Positions 8,456-17,525 of a stretch of DNA of 64,000 bases are shown piece after piece. The DNA lies in contig NZ_JALQEM010000028.1 in the NCBI RefSeq assembly GCF_023630705.1, positions 62,001-126,000 of the forward strand, read 5' to 3'. This DNA is from Caballeronia sp. GAFFF1 (GTDB taxonomy: Bacteria; Pseudomonadota; Gammaproteobacteria; Burkholderiales; Burkholderiaceae). Numbering within the stretch: position 1 is the stretch's first letter; each line of letters opens with the position of its first letter. The notes under the pieces are model-generated. The model was not told the DNA's origin and made no database searches. It saw only the letters and a list, made by a program, of their open reading frames with translations. The position numbers and the translations under genes were made by a program.

Positions 8456-11194
8456 ATGCCTGAAGAACTCAGTCTTGAAGGTAAGACCCTGCTATTGGTC
8501 GACGGTTCTAGCTACTTGTACCGGGCTTACCATGCGATGCCTGACCTGCGTGGTCCCGACGGCGGTCCCACCGGCGCACTGTATGGGATGGTGAACATGC
8601 TGCGGCGCCTTCGCCGCGAAATCAATGCAGAGTATAGCGCGTGCATCTTCGACGCAAAGGGTAAGACCTTCCGCGACGACTGGTACGCCGAGTACAAAGC
8701 CAACCGTCCTTCGATGCCCGAAGACCTGAGCAAGCAGATCGAGCCCATCCATGTCGCGGTGCGCGCGCTCGGCTGGCCGCTCGTGATGATCGAAGGCGTC
8801 GAGGCCGACGACGTCATCGGCACACTTGCCGTGCAGGCCGAAAAGCGCGGCATGAAGGTAATCGTGTCGACGGGCGACAAGGATCTGGCTCAGCTCGTGA
8901 CGGATCATGTCACCCTCATCAATACGATGACCAACGAAACGCTCGATCGCGCAGGCGTCGTGAACAAATTCGGCGTGCCTCCGGAGCGCATCGTCGACTA
9001 TCTGTCGCTCATTGGCGATACGGTCGACAACGTGCCCGGCGTCGAAAAATGCGGACCCAAAACCGCGCTCAAGTGGCTTACCGCATACGAAACGCTCGAT
9101 GGCATCGTCGCACACGCGAGCGAGATCAAAGGTGCGGTAGGAGACAATCTGCGCAAGGCTCTGGACTTCCTGCCGATGGCGAGAAAGCTCGTCACCGTGC
9201 ACACGGCATGCGACCTCACTTCGCAGATCGACTCTATCGAAGAGACGCTGCAAACGCGTCCCGAAGCCCGCGACGAGTTGCGCGACGTGTTCCTGCGTCA
9301 TGGCTTCAAGACGTGGCTGCGCGAGATCGAAATTGCGGATGCCGTCGAGGGGCCAACCGATACGCCGCCCGCCGAAGTCACCGAGATCGTCCATCACTAC
9401 GAGACCGTGCAGACGTGGGAGCAGTTCGATGCATGGCTCGCGCGCATTCAGGCCGCCGAGATCACTTCGTTCGATACGGAAACCACGTCGCTCGATCCGA
9501 TGGTCGCGCAGATCGTCGGCCTCTCCGTGGCCGTCGAGCCGGGACATGCCGCGTATATTCCGGTCGCGCATCGCGGACCGGACGCGCCCGCGCAGTTGCC
9601 GCGCGACGAAGTGCTCGCGAAGCTCAAGCCCTGGCTCGAAGACGCATCGAAGAAGAAGGTCGGCCAGCATCTGAAATACGACGAGCAAGTGCTGGCGAAT
9701 CACGGCATCGAACTGAACGGCGTCGAGCACGACACGCTGTTGCAATCCTACGTGCTGGAGTCGCATCGTCCGCACGACATGGACAACCTCGCGCTGCGGC
9801 ATCTGGGCGTGAAGACCATCAAGTACGAAGACGTAGCGGGCAAGGGCGCGGCGCAGATCGGCTTCGACGAAGTGGCGCTGGAAAAGGCCGCTGAATACGC
9901 AGCCGAAGACGCCGACGTGACGTTCCGCCTGCATCAGACGCTTTATCCGCAGGTCGCGGAAGAAGAAGGGCTGCTGCGCGTGTATCGCGATATCGAAATG
10001 CCGACCGCCCGCGTGCTGCGCAAGATGGAGCGCAACGGCGTGCTGATCGACCGCGAGAAACTCGACGCGCAAAGCAACGAAATCGCCAAGCGCCTGATCG
10101 AGCTACAGACGGAAGCCTACGAGCACGCGGGCGGCGAATTCAATCTCGGATCGCCCAAGCAGATCGGCCAGATTTTCTTCGAGAAGCTGCAATTGCCCGT
10201 CGTGAAAAAGACGCCGAGCGGCGCGCCTTCCACGGACGAAGAAGTGCTGCAAAAGCTCGCCGAAGACTATCCGCTGCCGAAGGTGCTGCTCGAACATCGC
10301 GCGCTGTCCAAGCTGAAGTCGACGTACACGGATAAGCTGCCGCGCATGGTCAATCCGTCCACGGGCCGCGTGCACACGAACTACGCGCAGGCCGTCGCGG
10401 TGACGGGGCGCTTGTCGTCGAACGAACCGAATCTGCAAAACATTCCGGTGCGAACGGGCGAAGGCCGGCGCATTCGCGAGGCGTTCATCGCGCCGCCGGG
10501 CAGCAAGATCGTGTCGGCGGATTATTCGCAGATCGAACTTCGCATCATGGCGCACATTTCGGGCGATGCATCGCTCATGCGCGCGTTCACGCAAGGCGAG
10601 GACGTGCACCGCGCGACGGCATCCGAAGTGTTCAGCGTGACGCCGCTCGAAGTGGACAACGACCAGCGGCGCATCGCGAAGGTCATCAACTTCGGCTTGA
10701 TCTATGGCATGAGCTCGTTCGGTCTCGCGTCGAATCTCGGCATCACGCGTGACGCGGCGAAGCTCTATATCGACCGCTATTTCGCGCGCTATCCGGGCGT
10801 GGCCGCCTACATGGAAACCACGCGCGTCACTGCGAAGATGAACGGCTTCGTCGAGACCGTGTTCGGGCGGCGGCTGTGGCTGCCCGAGATCAACGGCGGC
10901 AGCGGTCCGCGCCGTCAGGCGGCCGAGCGCGCCGCGATCAACGCGCCGATGCAGGGCACCGCCGCCGACCTCATCAAATTGTCGATGATCGCGGTGCAGG
11001 ACTGGATCGAGAAAGCGGGCATGCGCACGAAGATGATCATGCAGGTGCACGACGAACTCGTGCTCGAAGTGCCCGAAGAAGAGCTGCCGGACGTGCGCAA
11101 GCGTCTTCCCGAACTGATGTGCGGCGTCGCCGAACTGAAGGTGCCGCTTGTCGCCGAAGTAGGCGTCGGCAACAACTGGGAAGAAGCACACTGA
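8456..11194 (+). CDS. polA: DNA polymerase I
   Basis: This 912-residue protein has all three activities of Pol I, used in Okazaki-fragment processing and repair. The N-terminal 5' nuclease (residues 1-~290) opens with TLLLVDGSSYLYRAYHA. A 3'-5' proofreading domain carries its metal ligands in DTET (Asp340, Glu342), so proofreading looks intact. The polymerase domain shows motif A DYSQIELR (Asp689), motif B with RRIAKVINFGLIYG, and motif C HDE (Asp866, Glu867). The 5' nuclease starts so close to the ATG that the start cannot be moved inward, despite the absent ribosome site and the divergent neighbour one base away. Confidence 0.97.
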   Translation: MPEELSLEGKTLLLVDGSSYLYRAYHAMPDLRGPDGGPTGALYGMVNMLRRLRREINAEYSACIFDAKGKTFRDDWYAEYKANRPSMPEDLSKQIEPIHVAVRALGWPLVMIEGVEADDVIGTLAVQAEKRGMKVIVSTGDKDLAQLVTDHVTLINTMTNETLDRAGVVNKFGVPPERIVDYLSLIGDTVDNVPGVEKCGPKTALKWLTAYETLDGIVAHASEIKGAVGDNLRKALDFLPMARKLVTVHTACDLTSQIDSIEETLQTRPEARDELRDVFLRHGFKTWLREIEIADAVEGPTDTPPAEVTEIVHHYETVQTWEQFDAWLARIQAAEITSFDTETTSLDPMVAQIVGLSVAVEPGHAAYIPVAHRGPDAPAQLPRDEVLAKLKPWLEDASKKKVGQHLKYDEQVLANHGIELNGVEHDTLLQSYVLESHRPHDMDNLALRHLGVKTIKYEDVAGKGAAQIGFDEVALEKAAEYAAEDADVTFRLHQTLYPQVAEEEGLLRVYRDIEMPTARVLRKMERNGVLIDREKLDAQSNEIAKRLIELQTEAYEHAGGEFNLGSPKQIGQIFFEKLQLPVVKKTPSGAPSTDEEVLQKLAEDYPLPKVLLEHRALSKLKSTYTDKLPRMVNPSTGRVHTNYAQAVAVTGRLSSNEPNLQNIPVRTGEGRRIREAFIAPPGSKIVSADYSQIELRIMAHISGDASLMRAFTQGEDVHRATASEVFSVTPLEVDNDQRRIAKVINFGLIYGMSSFGLASNLGITRDAAKLYIDRYFARYPGVAAYMETTRVTAKMNGFVETVFGRRLWLPEINGGSGPRRQAAERAAINAPMQGTAADLIKLSMIAVQDWIEKAGMRTKMIMQVHDELVLEVPEEELPDVRKRLPELMCGVAELKVPLVAEVGVGNNWEEAH

Positions 11195-11347
11195 GGGCGC
11201 ACCGAGGGCGCGCTGAGCGGCCGGCATCGGGCATATGCCGTTCATGCGACGGCGGCGCTTGTGAATGCCGCGTCGCATCACGCACAATGAGGCAGCGAGG
11301 CGAGCGGACAGCGCCGTGCAATCCATCAGGCAAAGGGAGAGCTCTTC

Positions 11348-12727
11348 ATGCATCGCTTCATTATCGTCGGCGGCGGGGCGGGCGGTCTCGAACTCGCGAC
11401 GCGTCTCGGTGACCGCTTCGGTTCGGGCGAAGGCAAGACGGACGCGAAGACGGACGCCAAAGCGCCGCGCGCGCAGATCACGCTCGTGGACCGTAATCCG
11501 ACGCACATCTGGAAGCCGTTGTTGCACGAAGTCGCGGCGGGCAGCATGGACCCGTTCACGCAGGAACTCGAATACGCGGCGCAGGCGCTGTGGCACGGCT
11601 TCGAGTTTCAGCAAGGCGAGATGATCGGCCTGAACCGCGCGGCAAAGCGCATCACGATAGGCGCGCTGCGCGACGACGAAGCTGGCGAGCTCCTCCCCGA
11701 GCGCGAACTGGAATACGACACGCTCGTGATCGCAATCGGCAGCACGACGCATTTCTTCGGCGTCGAGGGCGCGCAGCAGTATTCGATCGCGCTCGATACG
11801 GTCGGCCAGGCCGAGCTTTTCCGCAAACGGCTGATCGCCGCGTGCATGCGGGCCGAGCACGTCGTGCCCGAACTGGCCGTCGAAGGGCCGGCGCAAGAGC
11901 CGGTCGTCGTGGAGGCCGCGCCGCGCATTCAGATCGCGATTGTCGGCGCGGGCGCGACGGGCGTCGAACTGTCGGCGGAACTACGCAACACCGCGCAAGT
12001 GCTGTCGGCGTACGGCTTGCACAAGCTCGATCCGAAGCACGACATCGGCATCGTGCTGATAGAAGCGGGGCCGCGCATTCTGCCGGCGTTGCAGGAGCGC
12101 GTGTCGACCGCCACGGCGGAACTGCTCACGAAGCTCGGCGTGAAGCTGATGACGGGCGAGACCGTCGCGCAGGTTTCGCGCGACTCGATCCGCACGGCGA
12201 GCGGCAAGATCATTCGCGCGGACCTGACGGTGTGGGCGGCGGGCATCAAGGCGCCGGCCGTGCTGTCGCAACTCGACGGCCTGCCGACCAATCGCTTAGG
12301 CCAGTTGATCGTGCGCCGCACGCTGCAAACCGAAATCGACGACAACGTCTTCGCGCTCGGCGATTGCGCGGCCTGTCCGTGGCCCGGCAACGAGCGCAAC
12401 GTGCCGCCGCGCGCGCAGGCGGCGCATCAGCAGGCGAGCTTTCTGTTCAAGGCGTTCGCGCGGCGCATGGACGGCAAGCCGCTGCCCGAATATACCTATC
12501 GCGATTTCGGCTCGCTGGTTTCGCTCGGGCATTACAGCGCGGTCGGGAATCTGATGGGCGGGCTGATCGGCGGAAACATGCTGATCGAAGGGCTCTTCGC
12601 CCGCTTCATGTACATGTCGCTGTACCGGCTCCATGTGGCTGCGCTACATGGCTACGCGCGCATGGTGCTCGATACCTTCGCGCACTGGCTGCGCCGGTCC
12701 ACCGCGCCGCGCGTCAAGCTGCACTGA
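11348..12727 (+). CDS. Type II NADH dehydrogenase (FAD-dependent oxidoreductase)
   Basis: This 459-residue two-dinucleotide-binding-domain flavoprotein resembles NDH-2, the non-proton-pumping NADH:quinone oxidoreductase of the inner membrane. The FAD-binding motif GGGAGGLE is near residues 8-15 and the NAD motif GAGATGVEL near 201-209. A FALGDCAAC segment near residue 336 contacts the flavin. A late region around residues 400-440, with LMGGLIGGNMLIEG and aromatic residues, could give the membrane anchor. A GGGAGAG ribosome site precedes the ATG. A general pyridine-nucleotide oxidoreductase cannot be excluded. Confidence 0.85.
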   Translation: MHRFIIVGGGAGGLELATRLGDRFGSGEGKTDAKTDAKAPRAQITLVDRNPTHIWKPLLHEVAAGSMDPFTQELEYAAQALWHGFEFQQGEMIGLNRAAKRITIGALRDDEAGELLPERELEYDTLVIAIGSTTHFFGVEGAQQYSIALDTVGQAELFRKRLIAACMRAEHVVPELAVEGPAQEPVVVEAAPRIQIAIVGAGATGVELSAELRNTAQVLSAYGLHKLDPKHDIGIVLIEAGPRILPALQERVSTATAELLTKLGVKLMTGETVAQVSRDSIRTASGKIIRADLTVWAAGIKAPAVLSQLDGLPTNRLGQLIVRRTLQTEIDDNVFALGDCAACPWPGNERNVPPRAQAAHQQASFLFKAFARRMDGKPLPEYTYRDFGSLVSLGHYSAVGNLMGGLIGGNMLIEGLFARFMYMSLYRLHVAALHGYARMVLDTFAHWLRRSTAPRVKLH

Positions 12728-12955
12728 CCGCTTGAGCGCTCGCGGAACAAAGCTGTTTAGAATGGGCGGCGCGCGCGGTGTCGCGCGCGCCCGGGCGATG
12801 CGGCTTGCCGCCCGAGACAGTCGTTTAGCGCCGCGCTGCATTCTCTTCTGGAATTAGCGCGGTTTCCGGTTCAGCGCCATCGGTGCGGCTGTGGCTCGAC
12901 GACGCGAGCGACGGCATCGGCGGCGCGTTTGCGGCGCTTGCCGCAGGAGCTTCGT

Positions 12956-13831
12956 ATGCTGAGTCCCGAAGTCGACAGCCTCATCCCGCGCGTTCCGTTC
13001 GATCGACGCACCTTCATCAAGGCCGCTTTCGGCACCGGCTTCGCGGCCGCCGTGCTGCCCGTCTCCGCGCAGACCATTCATACCGATGCGGACGGCCTCG
13101 AAGCCGGCGCGATCGGCGTGCGCGGCGCGGACGGCACGCTCATTCCCGCGTATCGCGCGCAGCCGCTCGGCAAGACGCATCTGCCGGTCATCATCGTGAT
13201 TCACGAGATTTTCGGCGTGCACGAGCATATCGCCGATGTCTGCCGCCGCTTCGCCAAGCTCGGCTATCTCGCCATCGCGCCGGATCTTTACACGCGGCAA
13301 GGCGATGCGTCGGTGTATCCGTCGATTCAGCAACTCAACGATCAGATCGTCTCGAAGGTGCCGGATTCGCAGGTGCTATCGGATATCGACGAGACGGTTA
13401 AATGGGCCGGCGAGCATGGCGGCGACCTGAAGCGGCTCGGCATCACCGGCTTCTGCTGGGGCGGGCGCATCACGTGGCTGTACGCAGAGCACAATCCGCG
13501 CGTGAAGGCGGCGGTCGCGTGGTACGGGCGCCTCGCCGGCAACAAGACGGGCAATTCGCCGAGCAATCCGATCGACAACGCCGGCGAACTGAAGGTGCCC
13601 GTGCTCGGCCTATATGGACGGCAGGACCCGAGCATTCCGCAGGACACCATCGAGCAGATGAAACAGGCTATCGCGAACGGCCCGCCGAGCGCGCGGGGCT
13701 CGCAGTTCGTGGTCTATGACGACGCGCCGCACGCGTTTTTCGCGGATTATCGTCCGAGCTACCGCAAGGCCGACGCGGAAGACGGCTGGAAGCGCGCGCT
13801 CGCGTGGTTCCGCGAGCACGGCGTCAAGTAA
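12956..13831 (+). CDS. Dienelactone hydrolase family protein with Tat-type signal
   Basis: This 291-residue alpha/beta hydrolase has the dienelactone-hydrolase nucleophile elbow GFCWGG (Cys167), an Asp in GRQDPS and a His in DDAPHAF, completing the Cys-Asp-His triad. The N-terminus has a twin-arginine-like segment, FDRRTFIKAAFGTGF, followed by VLPVSAQ, so the mature enzyme is probably exported folded. The ATG at 12956 was preferred because AGGAG lies six bases upstream. An ATG nine codons earlier is open but lacks a ribosome site. The substrate is unknown. Confidence 0.85.
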   Translation: MLSPEVDSLIPRVPFDRRTFIKAAFGTGFAAAVLPVSAQTIHTDADGLEAGAIGVRGADGTLIPAYRAQPLGKTHLPVIIVIHEIFGVHEHIADVCRRFAKLGYLAIAPDLYTRQGDASVYPSIQQLNDQIVSKVPDSQVLSDIDETVKWAGEHGGDLKRLGITGFCWGGRITWLYAEHNPRVKAAVAWYGRLAGNKTGNSPSNPIDNAGELKVPVLGLYGRQDPSIPQDTIEQMKQAIANGPPSARGSQFVVYDDAPHAFFADYRPSYRKADAEDGWKRALAWFREHGVK

Positions 13832-13837
13832 GACGAA

Positions 13838-14707
13838 TCAGGGATTCGCGCCGGTCGCGACGGGGCGGCCCGGATCGGCGCTCCATTCGCTCCACGAGCC
13901 GGGATAGAGCGCGGCGCCGTGCAGTCCGGCGATTTCCATCGCGAGCGCGTTGTGACACGCCGTCACGCCCGATCCGCATTGCAGCACCACGCGATCCGCG
14001 GGCGTCTCGCCGATGAGCGAGGCGAACGCTTCGCGCAGTTCGTGCGCCGTCTTGAAACGGCCTTCCTGCGTCAGATTGTTCTTGAAGAAGTGATTCAGCG
14101 CGCCGGGAATGTGGCCGCCGACCGGATCGATCGTTTCGTTCTCGCCGCGATAACGGTCGGCTGCGCGCGCATCGATCAGCAGATGATCGCGCGTGCCGAT
14201 ACTGCGTTCGATGGCTCGCGCATCCACGGTCACTTGCAGCGGCTGGCCGGCCTTGAACGTGCCCTGCGTCTTCGGCGGCACGGCGGTGTCGAGCGGCTTG
14301 CCCGCAGCCTCCCACGCTTGCAGGCCGCCATCGAGCAAGGCGACGGAATCATGCCCGAGCCAGCGCAGAAGCCACCAGAGACGCGCGGCGTACATGCCGC
14401 CTTGCGCGTCGTAAGCCACGACCTGCTGGCCTTCGTTCAGGCCAAAGCCGGCTAGCTTCTCGACGAGCGCGGCGCGCTCCGGCAACGGATGCCGGCCGTT
14501 CGTGCCGGTTTTCGCGCCGGAGAGGTCGCGGTCGAGATGGAGGTAATGCGCGCCGGGAATGTGGCCGGCGGCGTAGGCGGTTTCTCCGGCTTCCGGCGCG
14601 GCCAAGTCGAAGCGGCAGTCGAAGACGAGCACGCTGCCGGGCGCGTCGGCGAGCCATTGGGCGAGATTGGCCGCTGAAATGAGCGTGGTGTAGTGAGTGT
14701 GCGGCAT
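13838..14707 (-). CDS. sseA: 3-mercaptopyruvate sulfurtransferase
   Basis: This 289-residue protein has two rhodanese domains, an inactive N-terminal one (with FDCRFDLAAP at 29-38) and a catalytic C-terminal one. The active-site loop CGSGVTAC (Cys244) is the mercaptopyruvate-type sequence; thiosulfate-specific rhodaneses usually differ here. The enzyme moves sulfur from 3-mercaptopyruvate to thiophilic acceptors. The ATG at 14707 has an AGGAG site six bases upstream. The long open frame further upstream is non-conserved. It converges with the dienelactone hydrolase gene, with only six bases between stops. Confidence 0.9.
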   Translation of the reverse strand: MPHTHYTTLISAANLAQWLADAPGSVLVFDCRFDLAAPEAGETAYAAGHIPGAHYLHLDRDLSGAKTGTNGRHPLPERAALVEKLAGFGLNEGQQVVAYDAQGGMYAARLWWLLRWLGHDSVALLDGGLQAWEAAGKPLDTAVPPKTQGTFKAGQPLQVTVDARAIERSIGTRDHLLIDARAADRYRGENETIDPVGGHIPGALNHFFKNNLTQEGRFKTAHELREAFASLIGETPADRVVLQCGSGVTACHNALAMEIAGLHGAALYPGSWSEWSADPGRPVATGANP

Positions 14708-14760
14708 GGCGGCTCCTGATATCTTCGGCACGAACTTCGAAGTGGATGAACGCCTAGTGT

Positions 14761-14788
14761 AAACAAGAAAACGGGCCCGAAAGCCCGT
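14761..14788 (-). terminator. Rho-independent terminator of the Rieske oxygenase gene
   Basis: On the minus strand, ACGGGC and GCCCGT arms with a six-base loop are followed by TTTCTTGTTT. It lies between the oxygenase stop and the sseA start, so sseA has its own promoter. Confidence 0.8.
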
Positions 14789-14810
14789 CTCTTGCGATGA
14801 TTCGCTGCGC

Positions 14811-15917
14811 TCAAATGCTGCCGAGCTGATGCCGAAGGAACTCGTGGAAGTGCTGCATGCCCGATTCCATCGGACTTTGATACGGTCCGACCTGATTCTC
14901 GCCACGCGACATGAGCGCGCGACGGCCGGCGTCCATGCGCTCGGCGATCTCGTCGTCCTCGCGCGCGGTTTCCATGTAGGCGGCGCGTTCGGCCTCGATG
15001 AACTCACGCTCGAAGAGCGCGATTTCCTCGGGATAATAGAACTCGACGATGTTCGTCGTCTTCTGCGTGCCGCGCGGAATGAGCCACGACACGACGAGCA
15101 CGTGCGGATACCACTCGATCATGAGACCCGGGTAGTACACCATCCAGATGGCGCCGAACTCCGGCGGCGCGCCGTTGCGAAAGCGCAGAACCTCGTCGTG
15201 CCACTTGCGGTACGTCGGGCTGCCGGGCTTTTCCAGATTCTTGTGGACGCCCACCGTCTGCACGCTGTACCAGTCGCCGAATTCCCATTCGAGGTTGTCG
15301 CACGACACGAAACTGCCGAGACCCGGATGGAAAGGCGCGACGTGGTAGTCCTCCAGATAGACCTCGATAAAGGTCTTCCAGTTGTAGTTGCACTCATGCA
15401 CTTCGACGTGATCGAACATGAAGCCCGAAAAATCGAAGTGACGCGCCGTGCCGAGTTTGGCGAGATCGGCCGCGACGTTGCGGCCCTCGGCCTCGAAGAG
15501 CAGGCCTTGCCAGTTCTGCAACGGCGTAGCGCCGAGATTCAGGCACGGTTTGTCGGCGAAATGCGGCGCGCCGAGCAACTGGCCGCTCAGGTCGTAGGTC
15601 CAGCGATGCAGCGGACAGACAATGTTCTCCGCGCTGCCGCGCCCGTTCAGCATGATGGCCTGACGGTGACGGCACACGTTGGACAGCAGTTCGATGTTGT
15701 TCTGCTGATTGCGGACGAGCACGCGCCCTTCGCCTTCGCCCGGAAGCGCGAAATAGTTCCCCGTTCCGGGGACCATGAGTTCGTGCCCGATATAGCGTGG
15801 ACCTTGCTTGAAAAGTACGTCGAGTTCGCGCGTAAGAAGCGCTTCGTCAAAGTAAGCCGTGACTGGCAGTTGACTATGAACAGCCTTCAACTGCAATGCA
15901 TTGCTCAGATTGGACAT
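14811..15917 (-). CDS. Rieske-type aromatic-ring-hydroxylating oxygenase alpha subunit
   Basis: This 368-residue protein has a Rieske [2Fe-2S] centre with CRH (Cys82, His84) and CPLH (Cys101, His104). A catalytic domain follows with a mononuclear-iron-type DYHVAPFHPGLG segment near residues 206-217. Such alpha subunits hydroxylate or O/N-demethylate substrates using electrons from a partner reductase. No ferredoxin reductase or beta subunit lies alongside, so partners must be elsewhere. The ATG at 15917 follows a GGGAG site. A longer frame to 15962 is not supported. The substrate is not evident; choline-monooxygenase-like or phenylpropionate-type are both possible. Confidence 0.85.
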   Translation of the reverse strand: MSNLSNALQLKAVHSQLPVTAYFDEALLTRELDVLFKQGPRYIGHELMVPGTGNYFALPGEGEGRVLVRNQQNNIELLSNVCRHRQAIMLNGRGSAENIVCPLHRWTYDLSGQLLGAPHFADKPCLNLGATPLQNWQGLLFEAEGRNVAADLAKLGTARHFDFSGFMFDHVEVHECNYNWKTFIEVYLEDYHVAPFHPGLGSFVSCDNLEWEFGDWYSVQTVGVHKNLEKPGSPTYRKWHDEVLRFRNGAPPEFGAIWMVYYPGLMIEWYPHVLVVSWLIPRGTQKTTNIVEFYYPEEIALFEREFIEAERAAYMETAREDDEIAERMDAGRRALMSRGENQVGPYQSPMESGMQHFHEFLRHQLGSI

Positions 15918-15988
15918 TCCCACTCCCGATGAAGACGTGAAAGCAGTGAACAACCCAACCATCGAAGATTCGATTTAGGGAGCCCGCG

Positions 15989-15994
15989 ATTATA
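15989..15994 (-). promoter_or_regulatory. Putative -10 element for the Rieske oxygenase gene
   Basis: A perfect TATAAT on the minus strand lies 71 bases before the oxygenase ATG. No good -35 box is seen at 16-18 bases, so this is tentative. Confidence 0.4.
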
Positions 15995-16237
15995 CCGAAA
16001 TCCGCCTCGCCGGGGCGCATAAGGTCTTGATTTGGGTATAAATTGTCGCGAGAGTTCCTACAAATGCGCATTTCGCTGATTTTGCGCAAGCGTCGTTCCG
16101 CCCGCATGCCGCGCGAGGTCGCGCCGCCGGGCGCGCGGGTCGCCGTCGTCGCACGCGCACGGGATGCGGGTCGAAAAATTGGCTTTTGCCGTAGAATGTG
16201 CGACTTGGTTCCAATTTTCACCGCACATCCACGATTC
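15995..16237. other. Divergent intergenic region upstream of xseB
   Basis: This is part of the 320-base gap between the Rieske gene and xseB. It holds a TAGAAT near 16192, about 40 bases before xseB, as a possible -10 element. The in-frame extension of xseB upstream to 16043 is judged a shadow. Nothing else is recognisable. Confidence 0.4.
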
Positions 16238-16555
16238 ATGGCGAAGACCGCAGAAGACGCAACAAGCGAAGAAGCCCGCGCCGATGCGCCGGGCCCGGAC
16301 AGCTCGCCGCTTCCGCAGAATTACGAAGCGGCGCTGGCCGAACTCGAATCGCTCGTCGCGCGCATGGAAGAGGGCGCGTTGAGCCTCGAAGAATCGCTTG
16401 CCGCGTACCGCCGAGGCGCGGCGCTTGTCGGCTTTTGCCAACAACAGCTCGAAAAAGTCGAGCAGCAGGTTCGCGTGCTCGACGGCGAAACGCTCAAGCC
16501 GCTGCCCGGTGACGCAGAACGCGCGACGAACGACAACGGGGACGACGATCTATGA
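16238..16555 (+). CDS. xseB: Exodeoxyribonuclease VII small subunit
   Basis: This 105-residue protein contains the XseB core, NYEAALAELESLVARMEEG followed by LSLEESLAAYRRG, a short two-helix protein that binds multiple times to XseA. Together they degrade single-stranded DNA from both ends. An acidic, low-complexity N-terminal extension (residues 1-27) and an acidic tail make it longer than the usual ~80 residues. It overlaps ispA by four bases (ATGA), indicating coupled translation. xseA is not in this window. Confidence 0.92.
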   Translation: MAKTAEDATSEEARADAPGPDSSPLPQNYEAALAELESLVARMEEGALSLEESLAAYRRGAALVGFCQQQLEKVEQQVRVLDGETLKPLPGDAERATNDNGDDDL

Positions 16556-17439
16556 CCTTCGAACAATGGATGCGCGCCACGCTCGACCGCGTCGAAACCG
16601 CCCTCGAGCACTATCTTCCCGGCACGGACGTCGCGCCGGCGCGTTTGCATGAAGCCATGCGCTATGCCGTGCTCGGCGGCGGCAAGCGCGTGCGTCCGCT
16701 TCTGGTTCACGCGGCCGGCGAACTGACGGGCGCGAGCGCGCAGGCGGTCGAAGCCGCGAGCGCCGCGCTGGAGATGATCCACGTCTATTCGCTCGTGCAC
16801 GACGACATGCCCGCGATGGACGACGACGCGCTGCGTCGCGGCAAGCCCACGGTACACATTCAATATGACGAAGCGACGGCGCTGCTCGTCGGCGACGCGC
16901 TTCAGTCGCAGGCGTTCGTCGCGCTGACGGCCGAGGGCAATGGTCTGTCGGACCGTCAGCAGGCCGCGCTCGTGCGCGAACTGGCGGTCGCGAGCGGCTC
17001 CGTCGGCATGGCGGGCGGGCAGGCCATCGACCTCGAAAGCGTCGGGCGCAAGCTGTCGCGGCCCGAGCTCGAAACCATGCATCGCAAGAAGACGGGCGCG
17101 TTGCTGCGCGCGTCGGTGCGCATGGGCGCGCTTGCGGGCGTTGAGCCGGGCGCGGACGTGCTCGCCGCGCTTGATCAATACGCCGCCGCCGTCGGGCTCG
17201 CGTTCCAGGTCGTCGACGACATTCTCGACGTCACGGCCGATTCCGCGACGCTCGGCAAGACCGCCGGCAAAGACGCGCAACATGACAAGCCGACTTACGT
17301 GTCGATCATTGGACTCGACGCGTCGCGCGAACTCGCGGCGCAGCTCGGCCGCGACGCGCACGCCGCTATCCAGCCGTTCGGCGCTCGCGCGCAGCGCCTC
17401 GCCGAACTCGCCGACCTGGTCGTGAACCGGGCGCATTAA
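16552..17439 (+). CDS. ispA: Farnesyl diphosphate synthase (polyprenyl synthetase)
   Basis: This 295-residue enzyme condenses isopentenyl diphosphate with dimethylallyl or geranyl diphosphate to make farnesyl diphosphate. Both aspartate-rich Mg-binding motifs are present, DDMPAMDD at 84-91 and DDILD at 222-226, with GGGKRVRP at 42-49. It sits in the conserved xseB-ispA-dxs order, linking precursor supply by Dxs to chain elongation. Product length (C15) is inferred from context and size. Confidence 0.95.
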   Translation: MTFEQWMRATLDRVETALEHYLPGTDVAPARLHEAMRYAVLGGGKRVRPLLVHAAGELTGASAQAVEAASAALEMIHVYSLVHDDMPAMDDDALRRGKPTVHIQYDEATALLVGDALQSQAFVALTAEGNGLSDRQQAALVRELAVASGSVGMAGGQAIDLESVGRKLSRPELETMHRKKTGALLRASVRMGALAGVEPGADVLAALDQYAAAVGLAFQVVDDILDVTADSATLGKTAGKDAQHDKPTYVSIIGLDASRELAAQLGRDAHAAIQPFGARAQRLAELADLVVNRAH

Positions 17440-17525
17440 TTGTTGAACGCGTGACGAAGCCCACGGCGCGAAACCGAATCGTCGCGCTGAACGAATCACG
17501 CCAGTTTTCCTAAAATGGGACGACG

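Noticed and set aside
8492..11896. Two very long minus-strand open frames across polA and the NADH dehydrogenase gene
   Set aside because: Arg/His/Asp-rich low-complexity translation typical of shadow frames.
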